Below, in pieces: positions 16,266 to 25,711 of a DNA stretch of 55,584 nucleotides. This stretch comes from an uncultured Caryophanales bacterium (GTDB lineage: Bacteria > Bacillota_I > Bacilli_A > RF39 > UBA660): assembly GCA_946628005.1 (NCBI GenBank), contig CAMOWA010000007.1, positions 1 through 55,584 of the forward strand, read 5' to 3'. A program made the position numbers and the translations under genes. The notes beneath the pieces are model-generated. The model worked only from the letters and a program-made list of their open reading frames with translations, had not been told where the DNA came from and ran no database searches. Positions within the stretch are counted from its first letter, which is position 1; each line of letters opens with the position of its first letter.

Positions 16266-17627
16266 ATGGCAGGACGGGTATTACCAAATAACACAGAAGC
16301 AGAACAATCTGTTTTAGGAGCATGCTTTTTATCAAAATATGCTTTACAAAAAGCTTCAGAAAGTTTATCTCCTGATTCATTTTATACAGAAAAAAATGGC
16401 AAAATATTTGCATCGATGATTAATCTAATGGAAGAAAAAATTCCTATAGATATAACAACAATTACCAGTGATCTAAATAAAAAAAATGAATTAAACGAAG
16501 TTGGAGGCTTAGAATACTTAACGGAACTTATTAATTATGTTCCAACTGCAAGTAATATAGATTATTATATAAAAAATGTTGAAGAATCATATATTTTGAG
16601 AAATTTAATACAGACAGCTGAAGACATAGCACAAGAAGGATATCGAACCGATGAAACTGTAAATGAAATATTAGATAACTCAGAAAAGAAAATATTAAAC
16701 ATAGTAAAAAATAGAAAAGCTAGTGAATTTCGCTCAATAAAAGATGTATTAATTAAGACCCAATCTGATTTGGAAAGACTATCAGAAAATAAAGGAGAAA
16801 TAACGGGTCTAGCAACAGGATGGTATGATTTTGACCACTTAACAACAGGACTTCACCCAAATGAATTTATTATAATAGCTGCAAGACCAGCAATGGGGAA
16901 AACAGCTTTTGCCCTAAATCTTGCAACACATGTTGCTATGGAGCAAGATAAATCAGTAGCATTATTTAATCTTGAAATGAGTGCTGAACAATTAGCTATG
17001 CGTATTTTATCTTCTCTTGGACAATTAGAAGGTTTTAAATTGAGAACTGGTAATTTAATGAATCAAGATTGGAAAAGAATAAATGAAGCGGTATCTCAAC
17101 TATCAAACACTAACTTAGTAATTGATGATACCCCAGGTATTACAATTGGCGAAATTAGAGCAAAATGTAGAAGATTAGCAAGTAGCGAAAAAGGACTTGC
17201 CTTAGTTGTAATTGATTATTTACAATTGATTTCTGGCGGAAGAAATTATGGTTCTAATAGACAACAAGAAGTATCAGATATTTCAAGAAGTTTAAAAACT
17301 CTTGCAATGGAGCTTGGAGTTCCTGTAATTGCACTTTCTCAACTATCTCGTGGGGTAGAAGCTAGAGAAGACAAAAGACCACTTATGAGTGATTTAAGAG
17401 AGTCCGGTTCAATTGAACAAGATGCTGATATCGTAATGTTCTTATATAGAGATGATTATTATAATAAAGAGGCAAGAACGGAAGATAATACAAGTATAAG
17501 TGAGTTAATAATTGGAAAACATCGTAATGGACCTACAAAAACAATAGAATTATTATTCAAGAAAAACACTTCAACTTTTGTTAATTTAAGAAAAGAATAC
17601 AATAAGGAGGAAAATACTAATGCTTAA
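16266..17627 (+). CDS. dnaB: Replicative DNA helicase DnaB (DnaC in Bacillus)
   Basis: The 453-residue hexameric helicase unwinds DNA at the fork. The N-terminal primase-interaction domain begins LPNNTEAEQSVLGACFLSK. The RecA-like domain has Walker A ARPAMGKTAFALN near residue 204, Walker B LVVIDYLQLI, and SQLSRGVEAREDKRPLMSDLRESGSIEQDAD. No intein is present. The last 8 bases overlap the next gene. Confidence 0.97.
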   Translation: MAGRVLPNNTEAEQSVLGACFLSKYALQKASESLSPDSFYTEKNGKIFASMINLMEEKIPIDITTITSDLNKKNELNEVGGLEYLTELINYVPTASNIDYYIKNVEESYILRNLIQTAEDIAQEGYRTDETVNEILDNSEKKILNIVKNRKASEFRSIKDVLIKTQSDLERLSENKGEITGLATGWYDFDHLTTGLHPNEFIIIAARPAMGKTAFALNLATHVAMEQDKSVALFNLEMSAEQLAMRILSSLGQLEGFKLRTGNLMNQDWKRINEAVSQLSNTNLVIDDTPGITIGEIRAKCRRLASSEKGLALVVIDYLQLISGGRNYGSNRQQEVSDISRSLKTLAMELGVPVIALSQLSRGVEAREDKRPLMSDLRESGSIEQDADIVMFLYRDDYYNKEARTEDNTSISELIIGKHRNGPTKTIELLFKKNTSTFVNLRKEYNKEENTNA

Positions 17628-19113
17628 GCATAAGATACTATTAGTATGCATACTTTTTCTTTCATTTTTTATTAATACAGGTTTTTCAAACATTTCCCAA
17701 AAGCCAAAAACTGTTTACAAAGTTTACTTAAAGGGAAAAGTATTAGGAAACATAGAGTCCAAAGAATCATTTGAAAAATATATAGATAATAAACAAGAAG
17801 AAATAAAGAAAAAATATCAAGTTAATAAAGTTTATGTACCTGAAGATCTTGATATTATAAAACAAATAACATTTGAAGATAATGTAAAAACTAATGAAGA
17901 AATATATAAAAAAATAAAAGATATATCGCCATTTACTATTAATGGATACGTAATAAAAATTAAAAGTATTGATTCAAAAGATGATAATGATAAGAAAAGC
18001 AAATATCAATCATTATATGTAATAAAGAAAGATATTTTTACAAAATCTATAGAAAAAACAGTTAAATCATTTATTGCACCAGAAGAATATGATAATTATG
18101 CAAATGATACTCAAAAAGAAATTCAAGATACTGGTAAAATAATAGAGAATATATACATAAAAAATAAAATAACAATAAAAAAAGATAAAATACCTATAGA
18201 CAAAGTAATATATCAAAATATTGATGAATTAAGCAAATATTTATTATTTGGGACAACAGATCCTCAAGCTACTTATACGATTAAAGAAGGAGACACAATA
18301 AGTGATGTAGCCTTTAATAATAAAATATCTGTTGAAGAATTTTTAATTGCTAATCCAGATCTACAAGATGAAAATAGTTTATTATCCCCAGGACAAGTAG
18401 TAACTTTAGGAATACTAAAACCACAATTTAGTCTAGTAGAAGAAGATCATGTTGTTTTCAGAGAGGAAAAAAACTTTACTACCGAAACAAGATATGATAA
18501 TGATAAATTAGTTGGTTATGAAGAAGTTATTCAAGCAGGAATAAAAGGTGAAAATAAAGTTACTCAAAAAATTCAAAAAGTAAATGGTGAAATTGTAAAT
18601 ACAGTTTCAACATCGACAGAAATTATTAAAGAACCTGTAACAGAGATAATAGTAAAAGGTGGAAAACATGAAAGTTATTCTAGTTATTATGGAAATGGAT
18701 ATGGTTCTGTTGTAGCAACGAAAGGACAATGGGGCTGGCCAGCATCTTGCTCTACAGTATCATCTGGATTTGGATGGAGATGGGGAGTATTGCATGATGG
18801 AACCGATATTGCTGGTTGTGGATATGGTTCAAATATTTTTGCTGCACAATCAGGAACAGTTGCTGTATCTTCATCTAAAGTTGATAATGGTCAATATATA
18901 GTTATAGATCATCATAATGGATATTATACTATGTATGCCCATCTATGTGTAGGCTGCCGATATGTAAAAGAAGGAGATTATGTAGAAAAAGGACAGGTAA
19001 TCGGAGGAATGGGACAAACAGGAGCAGCAACAGGAGTTCATCTACATTTTGCCATATGGAATGGATATCCATATCGTGGAGGCGTTGCATTGAATGCAAT
19101 GAATTTCTATTAA
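17620..19113 (+). CDS. LysM-G5-M23 cell-wall endopeptidase
   Basis: The 497-residue secreted or membrane-anchored protein has an N-terminal hydrophobic signal (ILLVCILFLSFFINTGFS). A LysM domain (TYTIKEGDTISDVAF, about residues 220-265) is followed by a G5 domain (FREEKNFTTETRYDNDKLVG, about 280-345) and a C-terminal M23 zinc peptidase with HDGTDI, then HHNGYYTMYAHL and VHLHF, so the metal ligands are intact. It probably cuts peptidoglycan cross-bridges during elongation. It overlaps dnaB by 8 bases, and walJ follows at one base. Confidence 0.92.
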   Translation: MLKHKILLVCILFLSFFINTGFSNISQKPKTVYKVYLKGKVLGNIESKESFEKYIDNKQEEIKKKYQVNKVYVPEDLDIIKQITFEDNVKTNEEIYKKIKDISPFTINGYVIKIKSIDSKDDNDKKSKYQSLYVIKKDIFTKSIEKTVKSFIAPEEYDNYANDTQKEIQDTGKIIENIYIKNKITIKKDKIPIDKVIYQNIDELSKYLLFGTTDPQATYTIKEGDTISDVAFNNKISVEEFLIANPDLQDENSLLSPGQVVTLGILKPQFSLVEEDHVVFREEKNFTTETRYDNDKLVGYEEVIQAGIKGENKVTQKIQKVNGEIVNTVSTSTEIIKEPVTEIIVKGGKHESYSSYYGNGYGSVVATKGQWGWPASCSTVSSGFGWRWGVLHDGTDIAGCGYGSNIFAAQSGTVAVSSSKVDNGQYIVIDHHNGYYTMYAHLCVGCRYVKEGDYVEKGQVIGGMGQTGAATGVHLHFAIWNGYPYRGGVALNAMNFY

Positions 19114-19114
19114 T

Positions 19115-19867
19115 ATGAAGTTTAAAACAATAGCAAGTGGTTCAAAAGGAAATTGTACGATAGTATTATGCAATGAAACAAATATAATTATAGATATGGG
19201 AATTTCTTTTTTAACTTTAAAAAAAAGTATAGAAGAGAATTCCCTTTCTTTTGAAGATTTTTCAGCTATATTAATTACTCATTGTCATAAAGATCATACA
19301 AAAGGATTATCTTCATTAATAAAAAAAACAAAATTAAATGTCTATATACCAAAAGACATGTATGAAAGTATTAAAGAATATGTCCCATTTCAAAGATGTG
19401 TATTCATCGATGATATTTTTATAATAAATGATGTAAAAATAGAGTTGATACATACATCTCATGATGCCCCATCATCAGTAGGTTATATCATAGAACATAA
19501 TGATAAAAGTTTAGTATATGTTACAGATACAGGGTACATAAATAGAAAATATTTAAATAAAATGATAGGAAAAGATGCTTATATAATAGAAAGTAATCAT
19601 GATGAAATAATGTTAATGGATGGTCCATATCCAAGATTTTTAAAAGAAAGAGTTATTAGTGATAAGGGACATCTATCAAATAACACAACTGCAAAGTATT
19701 TAAAAAAAATAATTGGTAATAATACAAAAACAATTGTATTAGCCCACTTAAGTGAGAAAAATAATACTGAAGAAAAGGCCTTAGAAGCAATGAAAAATGA
19801 AGGACTAGATAAACTAAATATAATAATAGCTAAACAATATGAAGAAAGTAAAATAATTGAAGTGTAA
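19115..19867 (+). CDS. walJ: Metallo-beta-lactamase-fold hydrolase WalJ/YycJ
   Basis: The 250-residue protein carries the zinc motif HCHKDHTKG near residue 57, HTSHDA and an aspartate in VTDTGY, with SNHD downstream. YycJ proteins are MBL-fold exonucleases linked to the WalRK regulon and to DNA repair in Firmicutes. The walRK genes that normally accompany it are absent here, while rlmH follows as in Bacillus. Confidence 0.9.
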   Translation: MKFKTIASGSKGNCTIVLCNETNIIIDMGISFLTLKKSIEENSLSFEDFSAILITHCHKDHTKGLSSLIKKTKLNVYIPKDMYESIKEYVPFQRCVFIDDIFIINDVKIELIHTSHDAPSSVGYIIEHNDKSLVYVTDTGYINRKYLNKMIGKDAYIIESNHDEIMLMDGPYPRFLKERVISDKGHLSNNTTAKYLKKIIGNNTKTIVLAHLSEKNNTEEKALEAMKNEGLDKLNIIIAKQYEESKIIEV

Positions 19868-19905
19868 AGAATGATTATATTAATTAAATAAACAGAAGGA
19901 AGAAT

Positions 19906-20361
19906 ATGATAAAAATAATAACAATAGGTTCGATAAAAGAAAATTATTTAAAAGAAGCAATTGAAGAATATAAAAAAAGAATAAGTAAATATACTAAGAT
20001 AGAAATAATAGAGTTGAAGGATGAAGGCCTAGTAGAAGAAGAAAAAGCAAAAAAGCTAGAATCAGAAAAAATAGTTAAATATATAAATGAAAAAGATTAT
20101 GTAATAACACTAGAAATAGAAGGAAAAGAATATAATTCAATAGAATTAGCTGAAAAATTAAGAATTATTCAAATCCAATTTAGTAATATTATATTTATTA
20201 TAGGAGGGAGCTATGGACTAGATAATTCAATAAAAGAAAAAGCAAAGTTACATCTTTCCTTTTCAAAGCTAACATTTCCTCATCAATTATTTCGTGTATT
20301 GTTACTAGAACAAATATATCGTTCATTTAAGATTAATAATAATGAAAAATATCATAAATAA
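19906..20361 (+). CDS. rlmH: 23S rRNA (pseudouridine1915-N3)-methyltransferase RlmH
   Basis: This SPOUT-family methyltransferase of 151 residues modifies helix 69 of 23S rRNA. It has IIGGSYGLDNSIKEKA with the knotted SAM site and the C-terminal HQLFRVLLLEQIYRSFKI block, ending YHK. The usual length is 155-160 residues. AGAAGGAAG precedes the ATG. Confidence 0.96.
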   Translation: MIKIITIGSIKENYLKEAIEEYKKRISKYTKIEIIELKDEGLVEEEKAKKLESEKIVKYINEKDYVITLEIEGKEYNSIELAEKLRIIQIQFSNIIFIIGGSYGLDNSIKEKAKLHLSFSKLTFPHQLFRVLLLEQIYRSFKINNNEKYHK

Positions 20362-20440
20362 ATAATAAAATATAGTAGAAAGGATTAATCAATTAAAAAA
20401 ATAAATTAAAATTTGTATAAATTGATTATATGATAAAAAA

Positions 20441-21103
20441 ATGATTGGTAATAAATGGGATATAGTATTAAAAGATGAAATAAAAAAAGAATACTTTGAA
20501 AACTTAATGAATTTTATAAAAAAAGAATATAAGACAAAGACAATTTACCCAAAAGAAAATGAAGTATTTAATGCATTTCGATATACTGATTTTGAAAATA
20601 TAAAAGTAGTAATATTAGGACAAGATCCTTATCATGGACCTAACCAAGCAGAGGGATTATCATTTTCAGTTAGTGATAAAGTACTAAAACCACCATCTTT
20701 AAAAAACATTTTTAAGGAACTAGAAAGTGATTTATCAATCCCTTTTCCAGAACATAATTCACTTAAACCATGGGCAAAACAAGGAGTTTTATTATTAAAT
20801 GCCGTATTAACTGTAGAAGAACATAAACCAACATCCCATAAAGGAATGGGATGGGAAATATTTACTGATAGTGTAATCAAAAAGATTAATGAAAAGGAAA
20901 AACCAGTAGTTTTTATATTATGGGGATCATACGCTCGAGATAAAAAGAAACTTATTACAAATCCCAATCACTTAATAATTGAATCAGCTCATCCTTCCCC
21001 TTTTTCTGCGAGAAATGGTTTTTTTGGCAGTAAACCATTTTCAAAAACAAATAGTTTTTTAAAAAGAAATGGTATAAGGGAAATTGATTGGAGAATAGAA
21101 TGA
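20441..21103 (+). CDS. ung: Uracil-DNA glycosylase, family 1
   Basis: The 220-residue enzyme removes uracil from DNA. It has the water-activating motif GQDPYHGPNQAEGLSFSV near residue 66, LLNAVLTVEEHKP, and the DNA-intercalating HPSPFSARNGFFG near residue 187. I see no convincing ribosome-binding site before the ATG at 20441, yet the family N-terminus (WDIVLKDE) fits this start. The stop overlaps the next start (ATGA). Confidence 0.96.
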   Translation: MIGNKWDIVLKDEIKKEYFENLMNFIKKEYKTKTIYPKENEVFNAFRYTDFENIKVVILGQDPYHGPNQAEGLSFSVSDKVLKPPSLKNIFKELESDLSIPFPEHNSLKPWAKQGVLLLNAVLTVEEHKPTSHKGMGWEIFTDSVIKKINEKEKPVVFILWGSYARDKKKLITNPNHLIIESAHPSPFSARNGFFGSKPFSKTNSFLKRNGIREIDWRIE

Positions 21104-21846
21104 TGAAAATAGTTAATAAAATCAGAGATTCTTATTTAATATTTTGCATTTATGCACTAATTGGATGGTTATATGAAGTACTTTGGATGAGATTTGTAGT
21201 CCCACCATTTAAATGGATAAATAGAGGAGTATTGATAGGACCTTTTTTACCGATATATGGTTTTGGAATGTTAATTCTTTGGATTTTATTAAAAAAAATA
21301 AAAATAAAAAAACATACTACCAATAATTATTTATATTTAATTATATCTACAATTGTAATAACTACTTTTATTTTTATTACTATAATAGAATATACTACTC
21401 CTAAAATATATCATGTTGATATCTTTTTTAAAAAATATGGAATAATCCTAATTATTTGTAATATTATTTTTATCGGATTATCATATTTAATTGTAAAAAT
21501 AAATAAAAAATTACGAAGAGTAGATATAACATGGATCTTAATATTTTTATTAATATGGATTATTACTACATTAATAGAATATGTTTCTCATTATATGATT
21601 GAAACATATAGTAATAAGTTATTATGGGATTACACAAAGGATTTTTTAAATATAAATAGGAGAGTAAATTGGGATGCCTCCAGGAATTTTGCTATAGGGG
21701 GAACATTTTTATTATATTTTATTCAACCAAAAATAGATAAATATATAATACAAAATAAAAATGTAATTAAAAATATAATAACCATAGTAATAGGTATACC
21801 AATGCTACTAGATTTAATTTTTCATGTTATTTTAAAAATAGTTTAA
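21100..21846 (+). CDS. CmpB-like putative ABC transporter permease (PF06541 type)
   Basis: This integral membrane protein of about 248 residues has around six hydrophobic segments. It shows the family hallmarks IYALIGWLYEVLW, NRGVLIGPFLPIYGFGM, and late in the chain WDYTKDFLNINRRVNW. Members are annotated as putative permeases, but the substrate is unknown. GGAG at 21090-21093 supports ATG 21100 (or 21103) rather than the upstream TTG 21088, and the start is coupled to the ung stop. Confidence 0.85.
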   Translation: MMKIVNKIRDSYLIFCIYALIGWLYEVLWMRFVVPPFKWINRGVLIGPFLPIYGFGMLILWILLKKIKIKKHTTNNYLYLIISTIVITTFIFITIIEYTTPKIYHVDIFFKKYGIILIICNIIFIGLSYLIVKINKKLRRVDITWILIFLLIWIITTLIEYVSHYMIETYSNKLLWDYTKDFLNINRRVNWDASRNFAIGGTFLLYFIQPKIDKYIIQNKNVIKNIITIVIGIPMLLDLIFHVILKIV

Positions 21847-21906
21847 TTCACAAAACATGTGGATTAAACTATTTTTTATATAAAAAATCCACAATAATTG
21901 TGGATT
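21841..21906. terminator. Two back-to-back terminators between convergent genes
   Basis: GTTTAATTCAC (21841-21851) pairs with GTGGATTAAAC (21859-21869), followed by T, and ends the plus-strand transcript. AATCCACAA (21886-21894) pairs with TTGTGGATT (21898-21906), and on the minus strand runs into T residues, ending the minus-strand operon. The two hairpins share the GTGGATTAA sequence. Confidence 0.8.
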
Positions 21907-21909
21907 AAA

Positions 21910-22728
21910 TTAAAAACTATGGCCACCGCCACCACCAGAGCTACCTCCTCCTCCGCCTCCACCGGAGCTACCACCACTAGAGCTATCAGAGACAGGACTA
22001 TAGACTCTATGACTTCCTGTTTTATCAGCATGAACATTACTAATATTAAAAGTAATATCGCAGTTTTTTGAGACGTCTTGAACAGAAGCTTTTTTTATTT
22101 TAGATTTAGATAATACATATAAAAAACCTATAAAAAATGAAAGAGTTAACGCTATAAAAACATTACTAGTATAACGCATTGGTTCATTTATTTTTCCGCC
22201 CTCTAAAAGACTTTGCATTTGTTTAAAAGAAGATTCTGCACAAGAATAATAATCATCATCAGATGCGTATCTATAACTATTATCGGTAATAGAATAAGCT
22301 TTAGAACTAGTAATAACATTATAGTTAGCACCATCAGAAAAAATATAAATTTTTCGATTAGACATATCAATAACGAATATAGAACCACTAGAAGTACCAA
22401 AATGTTCATGATAATAATTTCTAGAAAACTCTTCTGTACTATTTAAATTATTATCTGTAGATACAAAAGCAATATTACCATATTTTGTTAATGGAATCAT
22501 AACATCAAGAAGTTTTTTTCCTTCACTATCATTTAAAAGCTTCGCTTTATCATCAATGAATGCTACATAATTTGTTGAGTTGCTTTTGTAACTATTAGAA
22601 TCAATTAAGTTAGAATCCTCACTCTCTTCACTAGAAGCAACACTAGGTTCAACATCTAATGCAAAACAAGAAAAAGGAATTATTAATAGTATAAAAAGAA
22701 AAACTATAATTTTTTTATACACTTTCAT
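21910..22728 (-). CDS. TPM-domain (YgcG-like) membrane protein with glycine-rich tail
   Basis: An N-terminal signal (KKIIVFLFILLIIPFSCFA) leads into a TPM domain around residues 50-170 (FIDDKAKLLNDSEGKKL; FVIDMSNRKIYIFSDG). A transmembrane helix near residue 195 follows, and then a tail of Gly and Ser ending GGGGGHSF. This architecture is common in YgcG/LemA-associated proteins of unknown function. The start may be ATG 22728 or GTG 22722; the run AGGGGG is ideally spaced for the latter. It is the last gene of the minus-strand operon that also contains lemA. Confidence 0.82.
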   Translation of the reverse strand: MKVYKKIIVFLFILLIIPFSCFALDVEPSVASSEESEDSNLIDSNSYKSNSTNYVAFIDDKAKLLNDSEGKKLLDVMIPLTKYGNIAFVSTDNNLNSTEEFSRNYYHEHFGTSSGSIFVIDMSNRKIYIFSDGANYNVITSSKAYSITDNSYRYASDDDYYSCAESSFKQMQSLLEGGKINEPMRYTSNVFIALTLSFFIGFLYVLSKSKIKKASVQDVSKNCDITFNISNVHADKTGSHRVYSPVSDSSSGGSSGGGGGGGSSGGGGGHSF

Positions 22729-24082
22729 CACCCCCTCTTTTATCTAATTGTGGAATTGGTCTAGATACAGTTAAATTATATGTTGTTATTAAATCTTTAA
22801 AAAACCATAATATAAATATAAGACCAATTATTGAACTTCCATAGTAGTAGTAATCTTCCACGGGTGAAGTAATGATAACAAAAAACGATAATAAAATAGA
22901 AATAAGAAATTTAATAACATAGGAAAATTTCATATTTTTTTTACTCTTCTTTTTATTTATCTCCTGCTTAGAGAACCCCTTATCATTAAAATGATTATCT
23001 TTTTTATTTAATTTATCAAGTTCAATACTATAAATAATAAATGCAACTATAGACATTATAATGGTAAAAATATTAATATGAACCGGTAAAAATACAGGCA
23101 TAGAATTTAGTAAGAAAAAAATTGGAACAGCTAAAACAACCGAAAAAATAATATACTTGAAAAAGTCAATAGGCATATCAGCAGCAACTTTTCCTGTCTG
23201 CCCATTAATAACTGCATAATGAATATGTTCTTTATCTTTATCCATTATTGAAACAAAATAAACAGGAAACAATCCAATTTTTTTATCTTTTACCTGAAAC
23301 GAAACCGTTGGATGATGACAAGAATATTTAGAATAAATTGAATGCTTTTTAAAAAAACGACTAGAGTCATCCATAGCAATTTTTTTTGCATCATTTAAGT
23401 AAGTATCTATATCAACATCTTTAGAATCAGCATAAAATCCTGGTAAATAGTTTGGATTAAAATCTTCTGCCTCTTTATAGTTAAATGGAATTGATACACT
23501 GTAATCATCATAAAATTTAGAAAGCAAATCATAAGAAATTCCATCATAAGTTGCATCAACATTCGCATGAATTGTATAGTCATCATAGTAAACATAATCT
23601 CCACTTCTATGATTATACTTCTGCCCTTTATTAGTATTATCTCCATGATGTTCAAAATAATAAATACCATATGGCATATATATTCCTCGGAATTTTTTTA
23701 TAATAACATCTGATTTCATATAACCTGGACAAAAAAGAAAACTAGATATTTTTTTCTTATAATTTGCTATACATTGATCTTTTGTTTTAGAAAAAGGAAT
23801 TATAAAATCAGGAGCAGTTTGTCCAATCATTTTTTCCTCAATCATATTTTGAGAACCACAGTAACTACAAAAAGTAACAGCAGTTTCATCAAAAGAAAGC
23901 AAAGTTGCTCCACATTGAGTACAAGAAAAAGCTCGACCATCCAATGTTTTTTCATTTTTAGCTTTTTTTATATCTGTTTTTAATTCTTTTGGATTAAAAT
24001 CAGACCCACAATATTCACAATGAACATTTTTACTTTTTGGATTAAACTGTATTTCAGCTCCGCAATGTGGACATTTACTCAT
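22715..24082 (-). CDS. Zinc-ribbon (TFIIB-type) membrane protein
   Basis: The 455-residue protein begins with two zinc ribbons: CPHCGAEIQFNPKSK with CEYCG, then CTQCGATLL with CSYCGSQN. A long soluble domain (about residues 90-300) and two pairs of transmembrane helices near 310-360 and 395-440 follow. It resembles the TFIIB-type zinc-ribbon proteins often encoded beside TPM proteins, presumably part of a membrane quality-control or envelope-stress unit (inference). GAAGGAGGA precedes the ATG, which overlaps the pta end by 8 bases. Confidence 0.75.
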   Translation of the reverse strand: MSKCPHCGAEIQFNPKSKNVHCEYCGSDFNPKELKTDIKKAKNEKTLDGRAFSCTQCGATLLSFDETAVTFCSYCGSQNMIEEKMIGQTAPDFIIPFSKTKDQCIANYKKKISSFLFCPGYMKSDVIIKKFRGIYMPYGIYYFEHHGDNTNKGQKYNHRSGDYVYYDDYTIHANVDATYDGISYDLLSKFYDDYSVSIPFNYKEAEDFNPNYLPGFYADSKDVDIDTYLNDAKKIAMDDSSRFFKKHSIYSKYSCHHPTVSFQVKDKKIGLFPVYFVSIMDKDKEHIHYAVINGQTGKVAADMPIDFFKYIIFSVVLAVPIFFLLNSMPVFLPVHINIFTIIMSIVAFIIYSIELDKLNKKDNHFNDKGFSKQEINKKKSKKNMKFSYVIKFLISILLSFFVIITSPVEDYYYYGSSIIGLIFILWFFKDLITTYNLTVSRPIPQLDKRGGDESV

Positions 24083-25088
24083 CTTTATCCTCCTTCATTT
24101 TCTTGGCTTGTAAAGCTGTTATAGCTACAACTCCAACTATATCATCAGCACTACACCCTCTACTTAAGTCATTTACTGGGGCGGCGATTCCTTGAGTAAT
24201 TGGACCATATGCTTCCGCCTTAGCAAGTCTTTGAACAAGTTTATAACCAATATTTCCTGCATCTAAATCTGGAAATATTAAAACATTGGCATGTCCCGCA
24301 ACTTCACTATCTGGGGCTTTCATCTCAGCAACACTAGGAACAATAGCTGCATCAAGTTGTAATTCTCCATCTACATGTATGTGTGGAAATCTTTTTTTTA
24401 CCAAATTAGTTGCTTCAATAACTTTATCAACATCGGCATGTTTTGCACTACCAAGAGTTGAATGAGATAACATAGCAACCTTTGCTTCTTCTTCAACTAA
24501 CAATTCAAAACTTTCTGCACTACTACATGCAATAGAAGATAATTTTAAAGGATCAGGATTTTGTTCAAGACCACTATCCGCAAATAAGAATATTCCATTT
24601 TCTCCATATTCACAATTTGGAACAATCATTAAAAAAAAGGCAGAAACTAAATCAACATTTTTAGCTGTTTTTATTATTTGCAATGCAGGTCGAAGAGTGT
24701 TAGAAGTAGAGTGACATGCTCCCGATACGATACCATCTGCCATTCCTAATTTAACAAGCATACAAGCATAATACATATAGTCAGATAACAGAATATTTTT
24801 AGCTTGATCATATGTCATTCCCTTTGCTTTTCTTAAATCAACAAATTCATGAATTATACTTTCTGTATTATCTGATGTAAACGGATTAATAATAGTAGCC
24901 TTGCTAATATCATATTTATTAGAATAACGTGTTATCTCTTCATCTTTACCAATCAAAATAATATTAGCAATATCTTCTTTTAATATTTTCTCAGTTGCAA
25001 TAAAGATTCTTTCATCCATAACCTCTGGTAAAATTATAGTCATTTTACATTCTTTAGCTCGTATTTTTAATTTTTCAATAAAACTCAT
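24075..25088 (-). CDS. pta: Phosphate acetyltransferase
   Basis: Pta interconverts acetyl-CoA and acetyl phosphate, the first step of acetate fermentation. The 337-residue enzyme is the short form without N-terminal DRTGG domains, with the motifs GMADGIVSGACHSTSNTLRPALQ, LLSHSTLGSAKH-like MLSHSTLGSA, and QGIAAPVNDLSRGCSADDIV. GAGGT precedes the ATG. Its position inside a lemA/TPM operon is unusual; no ackA is visible in the window. Confidence 0.96.
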   Translation of the reverse strand: MSFIEKLKIRAKECKMTIILPEVMDERIFIATEKILKEDIANIILIGKDEEITRYSNKYDISKATIINPFTSDNTESIIHEFVDLRKAKGMTYDQAKNILLSDYMYYACMLVKLGMADGIVSGACHSTSNTLRPALQIIKTAKNVDLVSAFFLMIVPNCEYGENGIFLFADSGLEQNPDPLKLSSIACSSAESFELLVEEEAKVAMLSHSTLGSAKHADVDKVIEATNLVKKRFPHIHVDGELQLDAAIVPSVAEMKAPDSEVAGHANVLIFPDLDAGNIGYKLVQRLAKAEAYGPITQGIAAPVNDLSRGCSADDIVGVVAITALQAKKMKEDKDE

Positions 25089-25099
25089 AATTAAAACCT

Positions 25100-25630
25100 C
25101 TAATCATTATTTAATATTTCAAATATTTCTCGTTTTTCATTATTATAAAATTCTAATTTTTTATATTTTTTAAAAAATCCAATAATAGAAGAAGGAAAAG
25201 AAACAACCAACTGATTAAATTCAACAACAGTATCATTATAAAATTTAATTGATCCAACTATATTTTCTTCATTAGTATTAAGATTTTCTAGTAACTGAAC
25301 CAAAGATTCACTTTTAAGAAGCTTTTCATTTTCATCCATAACTTTAAATAATTCATTATAATTTCTTTTTAAAATATCATGAAGCTCAAAATTATTAAAG
25401 TCTTCATTAATCTCCTCTAAACTAGACAAATAATAATCTTTTTTTAATTCTTTTTTTAAAATTGGTTTTACCCTTTCTAATAGTTCTTGTTTTCTTTGTA
25501 AATATAATGAAATATCTTCCTCTGCTTTATCTATTTTAATAATAACTAATTGATATTTATTATAATAAATGGTAAATATAAATAAAATAAATGAAATAAT
25601 AACAATAATAAGTATAATTAATTCTAACAT
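25100..25630 (-). CDS. LemA-family membrane protein
   Basis: An N-terminal transmembrane helix (MLELIILIIVIISFILFIF) is followed by long alpha-helices with the LemA ending VEFNQLVVSFPSSIIGFF. The length is 176 residues from the ATG at 25630, chosen because GGAGAAGATTT precedes it; the frame is open further upstream without a ribosome-binding site. LemA proteins commonly occur with TPM/YgcG proteins, as in this operon. The biochemical function is not known. Confidence 0.8.
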   Translation of the reverse strand: MLELIILIIVIISFILFIFTIYYNKYQLVIIKIDKAEEDISLYLQRKQELLERVKPILKKELKKDYYLSSLEEINEDFNNFELHDILKRNYNELFKVMDENEKLLKSESLVQLLENLNTNEENIVGSIKFYNDTVVEFNQLVVSFPSSIIGFFKKYKKLEFYNNEKREIFEILNND

Positions 25631-25711
25631 AAATCTTCTCCATTCTATTAAAATTATAACAAAATTATTTTTTAAATACAATAAATAGTAAAAATAAAAA
25701 GAACCATATAT

